NCBI GenBank assembly: GCA_042576225.1
Contig: JBHPCA010000027.1
Location: 1-17,996, forward strand
Source: GWF2-30-66 sp042576225
GTDB taxonomy: Bacteria; Babelota; Babeliae; Babelales; Vermiphilaceae
DNA length: 17,996 nucleotides
Direction: 5' to 3'
Shown here: positions 14,313-17,996 of the stretch, one piece after another
How the letters are laid out: every line of letters starts with the position of its first letter
Position numbering within the stretch: the stretch's first letter is position 1
Position numbers and translations under genes: made by a program
Notes under the pieces: generated by a model
Told to the model about the DNA's origin: nothing
Databases searched by the model: none
Seen by the model: only the letters and a program-made list of their open reading frames with translations

Positions 14313-17030
14313 ATGATACCGCTAAAATTACAAATTAAAAATTTTTTGAGTTATGGCTCACAGATGCAAACAATTAACTTTGAACCACATCGATTAATTT
14401 GTCTCTCGGGAAAAAATGGGCATGGAAAATCTGCTCTTCTGGACGCTATAACCTGGGCCCTATGGGGACAAGCTCGTAAGATATCCGGAGTAACAAAAGC
14501 TGATGACGGGTTATTGAAAATTGGGCAATCGCACATGATGGTCATTCTTGATTTTGAGTGTAATAACCAGAAATATCGAGTAAAAAGAGAATATGGAAAA
14601 ACTACCGGAAAGCCTTATGCTGCGCTCGATTTTGGGGTTTATGAGCAAGAGAACAAGCTCATTTCTTTGAGCGAAAAAAGAATTAGAGTTACGCAAAAAA
14701 AGATAGAAGACACAATTTCTTCAACTATTGATACGTTTGTAAATTCTGCCTTTTTAAGACAGGGGCAAGCAAACGAATTTTCAAAAAAATCGCCAAAAGA
14801 CCGGAAAGAGATATTTGCGCAAATTCTTGGATTAAAGCAGTATGACTTTGTCCGAAAATTGGCAAGCGATAAAGCAAAAAATAAAATATTAGAAAAAGAT
14901 TCAGTCGTAAAGTATCAAGAAAAAATAGCACTTGAACTTGAAAAAAAAGATGAGATAACCAAACAAATCGTAACGCTTGAAAAAGATCTTAAAAATATAG
15001 TTAATAGAGAAAAAGCAACTTATAAAAGCCAGAAAGAATTGGCTTTACAGAGAAAAAAATTAACAGAAGATCAAAAAAACAAACAAATTTTGCAGTTTAA
15101 ACAAAGCGAACTTTTGCTCAAAGAACAGGAGAAACAAAAAAAATTGCGAGAAATACGAGACAAGTGGCGTCAGATACATAAAAAACAACTAAACTTACCC
15201 GATCAAACGATTTTATATCAAGCAAAAAATAAGCTTATTGAAACTATAAACAAACACCAAAAAACACTGCAAAAGCAACTTCAAATAAAAGAGCAATATA
15301 TAAAAAACAAAGAGCAAGTACAAAAAATAGAACAAGACTTTTACCAAAGCTACAACAAAGAAATGCAAGAAAAAAAATTAAACATAGAAAAATTAAATAT
15401 AGAACTGCAAAACAGTGATGAAACGTTTAAAACGCTACTTAAAAATCAATGCGATAAAAACACCAAAAAAAAGCAAATAGAAAGTGAAATTACCAAACTA
15501 AAAGACACTGTAGCTATAAGTTCTATAAACCAGAAAGAACTTGCGCAACAAGAGAAACAGTTTGAAAAAAGAAAAGAACATTACCAAACATATATCACGC
15601 AGGGCAACTGGATAAAAAAAGAGTTAGAAGCACTTGCACAAAAACAAATACTTTCACAAGATGAAAGCAAGCCAAGCTGCCCACTTTGTGAGCAAAACCT
15701 CTCTTCTGCAAGAAAAAAGTTTCTCAAAGCAAAATTTAAAAAACAGGAGCGTTTTTACAATCATAGGTTATTACGATTAAGAACCATAATAAAAAACTTG
15801 AAAGAAATACTTATCACCCAAAATGGGACTATACAAACATTAAAGCATGCACATGATAAAAACAAGCTCACAGAAGTTCAAATCAAAGAACTTGAAAAAA
15901 ACGCACTTATCATAGATCAGGAAATCGACACGATAAGTAAAAAAATCAAAACTATTAAAAATAAGCAAAAAGAACTGAGTAAGCAAATCGATATTGCAAA
16001 CAAAGCATTACAAAATAAACAAGAAGAAGAACAAAAGAATCTGCACAGTAATGCGCTATATAAAAAACTATTACAAGAGATAGATAATACAAAAAATGAG
16101 ATGAAAAATTTGCACTATAACGAACAAGAGCATAAACAAGCGCACAAAGAACTCAAAGAATTAGAGATAAAAATAAACCAATACGATACCATAAGACAGG
16201 AAATAGCGCTCCAAAAAGAACGAAAAAAAGCCATTCATGATCTATGCATAATCTTAAAAAATATTAAGAAACAAAAAAATATATTCGATACAGAAATAAC
16301 TCAGTACAAAAATCTTGAAAACACCCGAAAAGAACTTGAAAAACAAGAAGAAGTACTATCACAAAACTTACAAATAATTAACAAGCAAAAAGAAGAATTA
16401 TTGCAACTCAAAGGAGCTTTAGAGAATCAAATTTCTAAGCTCAAACAACTTGAGGCAGAGCATAAAAAACAACAAGAAATTATTGCTAACTTACAAAACG
16501 AGTATCAAGATTACAAAATAATTTCTGATGCGACCGGTAAAAACGGGATTCAGGCTTTTTTGATAGAAAATGCTATTCCAGAAGTTGAACAAGAAGCTAA
16601 CCACATACTCTCCAGGCTCACCAATAACCAAGCACAAATCTTTATCGAATCTTTAAGAGATCTTAAAAAAGGCGGGACAAAAGAAACTTTAGACATAAAA
16701 ATCTCTGATCCTGCTGGAATCAGGCAATATGAACTCTTTTCCGGAGGTGAAGCCTTTAGAATAGACTTTGCCTTACGCATAGCTATATCAAAACTTCTTG
16801 CAAGACGAGCTGGGACTGCACTGCAAACATTAATCATTGACGAAGGTTTTGGCTCACAAGATGAAGAAGGGCTGGCAAAAATTATGGACGCTATTTATAA
16901 AATTCAAGATGATTTCTCCAAAGTAATCATAGTTTCACACTTAAGCGCCCTAAAAGACCAATTTCCCGTACATTTTTTTGTTACAAAGGGGCCACAAGGC
17001 AGCTATGTAAAAATCATTCAACAGGGATAA
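14313..17030 (+). CDS. sbcC: SbcC/Rad50-type ATPase (nuclease SbcCD subunit C)
   Basis: This 905-residue ATPase is the DNA-end-sensing subunit that works with SbcD (Mre11) to cut hairpins and blocked ends. The N-terminal ABC half has Walker A GKNGHGKS (33-40). Two long Glu/Lys/Gln-rich coiled coils flank the zinc hook CPLC (C456, C459), where Rad50 dimers join. The C-terminal half has the signature LFSGGEAFR (S810-E813), Walker B LIIDEGFGSQD (D843, E844) and the switch His in VSHLSAL (H876). It is shorter than E. coli SbcC (about 1050), all in the coils. GGGG sits 5 nt before the ATG. No sbcD lies in the window. The last 17 bases overlap the stop of the convergent gene at 17014. Confidence 0.95.
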   Translation: MIPLKLQIKNFLSYGSQMQTINFEPHRLICLSGKNGHGKSALLDAITWALWGQARKISGVTKADDGLLKIGQSHMMVILDFECNNQKYRVKREYGKTTGKPYAALDFGVYEQENKLISLSEKRIRVTQKKIEDTISSTIDTFVNSAFLRQGQANEFSKKSPKDRKEIFAQILGLKQYDFVRKLASDKAKNKILEKDSVVKYQEKIALELEKKDEITKQIVTLEKDLKNIVNREKATYKSQKELALQRKKLTEDQKNKQILQFKQSELLLKEQEKQKKLREIRDKWRQIHKKQLNLPDQTILYQAKNKLIETINKHQKTLQKQLQIKEQYIKNKEQVQKIEQDFYQSYNKEMQEKKLNIEKLNIELQNSDETFKTLLKNQCDKNTKKKQIESEITKLKDTVAISSINQKELAQQEKQFEKRKEHYQTYITQGNWIKKELEALAQKQILSQDESKPSCPLCEQNLSSARKKFLKAKFKKQERFYNHRLLRLRTIIKNLKEILITQNGTIQTLKHAHDKNKLTEVQIKELEKNALIIDQEIDTISKKIKTIKNKQKELSKQIDIANKALQNKQEEEQKNLHSNALYKKLLQEIDNTKNEMKNLHYNEQEHKQAHKELKELEIKINQYDTIRQEIALQKERKKAIHDLCIILKNIKKQKNIFDTEITQYKNLENTRKELEKQEEVLSQNLQIINKQKEELLQLKGALENQISKLKQLEAEHKKQQEIIANLQNEYQDYKIISDATGKNGIQAFLIENAIPEVEQEANHILSRLTNNQAQIFIESLRDLKKGGTKETLDIKISDPAGIRQYELFSGGEAFRIDFALRIAISKLLARRAGTALQTLIIDEGFGSQDEEGLAKIMDAIYKIQDDFSKVIIVSHLSALKDQFPVHFFVTKGPQGSYVKIIQQG

Positions 17031-17430
17031 ATTGCTGCGTTTTTTCTTTTTTTTGCCAAAACCAAAGTTTACCCCACCATTTTTTCCATTCTTTAGGGCT
17101 CACCCAGCTTTTCACCCATTTTTTGGCTTTTTCGCCTCTTTTTTTCCATTTATCAAAAATAATCTCTTGTTTTAGTTTTGCAATTTCCTTTTTTAGCTTT
17201 TTTTCTATTTTTCTAAGTTCTCCCATTCTCTCTTTAGCCGACTTTAATTGTTCTATTTCTGAACCTAAAGGCATTGTCCCCATTTTTAAAATATTGGCCT
17301 TAACATTTACTAGTTGCAACTGCAATTCCAGTAGCTCTTTTCGTTTTCCGTTTTTGTACATAGCATGTGCAAATAATGCAGTGAATAAAACAAAAACAAA
17401 AGCACTGATTATATATTTTCTCATGACCAT
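17014..17430 (-). CDS. Exported or membrane-anchored coiled-coil protein
   Basis: No family is recognised; the protein has 138 residues. Three in-frame ATGs (17436, 17430, 17424) follow AGGGGG; the second has the best spacing (8 nt) and is chosen. Residues about 3-21 are a hydrophobic signal or anchor segment ending in ALFAHA. Residues about 29-90 are a coiled coil rich in Leu, Lys and Glu. The end is Trp/Lys-rich, with six WK or KW pairs (KKWVKSWVS, EWKKWWGKLWFW), which suggests contact with a membrane or another surface. It converges on sbcC with a 17-nt overlap of stops. Function is unknown. Confidence 0.7.
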   Translation of the reverse strand: MVMRKYIISAFVFVLFTALFAHAMYKNGKRKELLELQLQLVNVKANILKMGTMPLGSEIEQLKSAKERMGELRKIEKKLKKEIAKLKQEIIFDKWKKRGEKAKKWVKSWVSPKEWKKWWGKLWFWQKKEKTQQFIPVE

Positions 17431-17523
17431 GACCATATCCCCCTATAAACTGGTTATTAGTTATTAAAACACTTATTATCCCTGATAAAACATTAACAAG
17501 CTCAAGCTTTAATAAACAATAGT

Positions 17524-17572
17524 CTTGGTTTTTTACTTGGTTTTTTATTTATTCAAAAAGACAAAACCAAGT
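17524..17572. repeat. 12-bp tandem repeat and 10-bp inverted repeat at a gene end
   Basis: CTTGGTTTTTTA occurs twice in tandem (17524-17535 and 17536-17547), and the second copy contains the stop codon of the gene ending at 17545. In addition ACTTGGTTTT (17535-17544) is the exact inverse complement of AAAACCAAGT (17563-17572), with an 18-nt loop. No T tract follows on the minus strand, so terminator function is doubtful. The 80 or so bases from here to the gene at 17430 show no other structure I can support. Confidence 0.6.
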
Positions 17573-17996
17573 GGGGATGTTTGAGAACCTGGTGATAGTG
17601 GTGACTCTGGCGACAATTTTTCAAATTCGTCTTCTTTTTCTTGCTTACACTTGTGTTGAGAAATCTTCTCCAGAATTTTAAGCCTTATTTCATCTTCTTT
17701 AAATGCAACTCGCTTTTTCTTTTTTGCCAGCTTCTTTTTTTGGTGCTTATCTTTCCAAATATATTTAAAAGCACTTTTTAAGCCCTTTTTTTTCACCAAA
17801 ATATTTTTCCCTATGTTCGCCTCTCGACATAATAATTTAAATTTCACTTTTTTTGCAAGATCCCTTGCATATTGCATAATATTAGACTCTTTTTTCTTTT
17901 TTACATACTCTTTAAAGTCAAAATTATCGAAATCATCATCGTCACAGGTAGAGGGATTAAGATAACTTAAAAAACCCTTAAAAAAAAGGATCAAGT
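17545..17996 (-). CDS. Lys-rich protein, partial at the right edge, with a Ser-Pro tail
   Basis: The reading frame is still open at the window end; the apparent TTG start at 17994 need not be real. About 149 residues are seen. After a hydrophobic stretch (ILFFKGFLSYL) come an acidic patch (DDDDFDNFDF), a strongly basic helical part (for instance KKKLAKKKKRVAFK), and a tail with four Ser-Pro pairs (SPESPLSPGSQTSPLG). No family is recognised. Amino-acid make-up is like the exported proteins at 168 and 837, but no signal peptide can be judged without the missing start. Function is unknown. Confidence 0.6.
   Translation of the reverse strand, partial: LILFFKGFLSYLNPSTCDDDDFDNFDFKEYVKKKKESNIMQYARDLAKKVKFKLLCREANIGKNILVKKKGLKSAFKYIWKDKHQKKKLAKKKKRVAFKEDEIRLKILEKISQHKCKQEKEDEFEKLSPESPLSPGSQTSPLGFVFLNK

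Overview
The window is AT-rich and compact, with Shine-Dalgarno-type translation starts (AGG, GGGG or GGAG 5-9 nt upstream of ATG, GTG or TTG). It is probably from an intracellular or host-associated bacterium. Housekeeping genes lie among many lysine-rich proteins with signal peptides, an ankyrin-repeat protein and a SpoIID-type cell-wall enzyme without any sporulation context. This mix recalls Candidatus Dependentiae (TM6, Babeliae), which live in protists. That placement rests on general gene content, not on a marker gene, and is moderately confident at best.

Layout. 1-800: gene-poor left edge, a terminator, then the end of a two-gene minus-strand cassette. 168-1544: two tandem paralogues with near-identical signal-peptide DNA and divergent, Lys/Glu-rich mature parts. 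The larger one carries four regularly spaced copies of a motif that resembles the eukaryotic ubiquitin-interacting motif (UIM), and the smaller carries two degenerate copies. 1816-3228: a PutP-like Na+/solute symporter, divergent from that cassette. 3431-3766: a glycine-rich RRM RNA-binding protein, ended by a strong bidirectional terminator shared with a convergent YdjM-like membrane hydrolase (3897-4361). 4543-5673: an exported M48-type metalloprotease. 5686-8341: a minus-strand block of SpoIID-domain protein, RNase HI (17-nt overlap with spoIID) and a coiled-coil/zinc-ribbon protein (CT398/DUF164 type), broken by a cluster of palindromic repeats. 8566-8642: a tRNA with anticodon CAT, next to a second copy of one of those repeats. 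8764-12095: a minus-strand run of GAPDH, endonuclease IV and phosphomannomutase/phosphoglucomutase. 12175-14194: a two-gene minus-strand unit with a small exported basic protein followed by an exported ankyrin protein. 14313-17030: SbcC (Rad50-like) on the plus strand, behind an operator-like set of CACTT/AAGTG arms. 17014-17996: two Lys-rich minus-strand genes, the last running off the right edge.

How it fits together. The core genes cover DNA repair (Nfo, SbcC, RNase HI), sugar-phosphate and triose metabolism (phosphohexomutase, GAPDH), wall remodelling (SpoIID), solute uptake and RNA binding. The accessory part is a set of exported, lysine-rich or repeat proteins (168, 837, 12175, 13880, 17014, probably 17545, and the protease at 4543) that could act in the envelope or on a host. 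The most distinctive item is the tandem pair at 168-1544 with its UIM-like repeats. If the motif really binds ubiquitin, these would be host-directed ubiquitin-binding proteins; this is an inference from a motif pattern and is untested.
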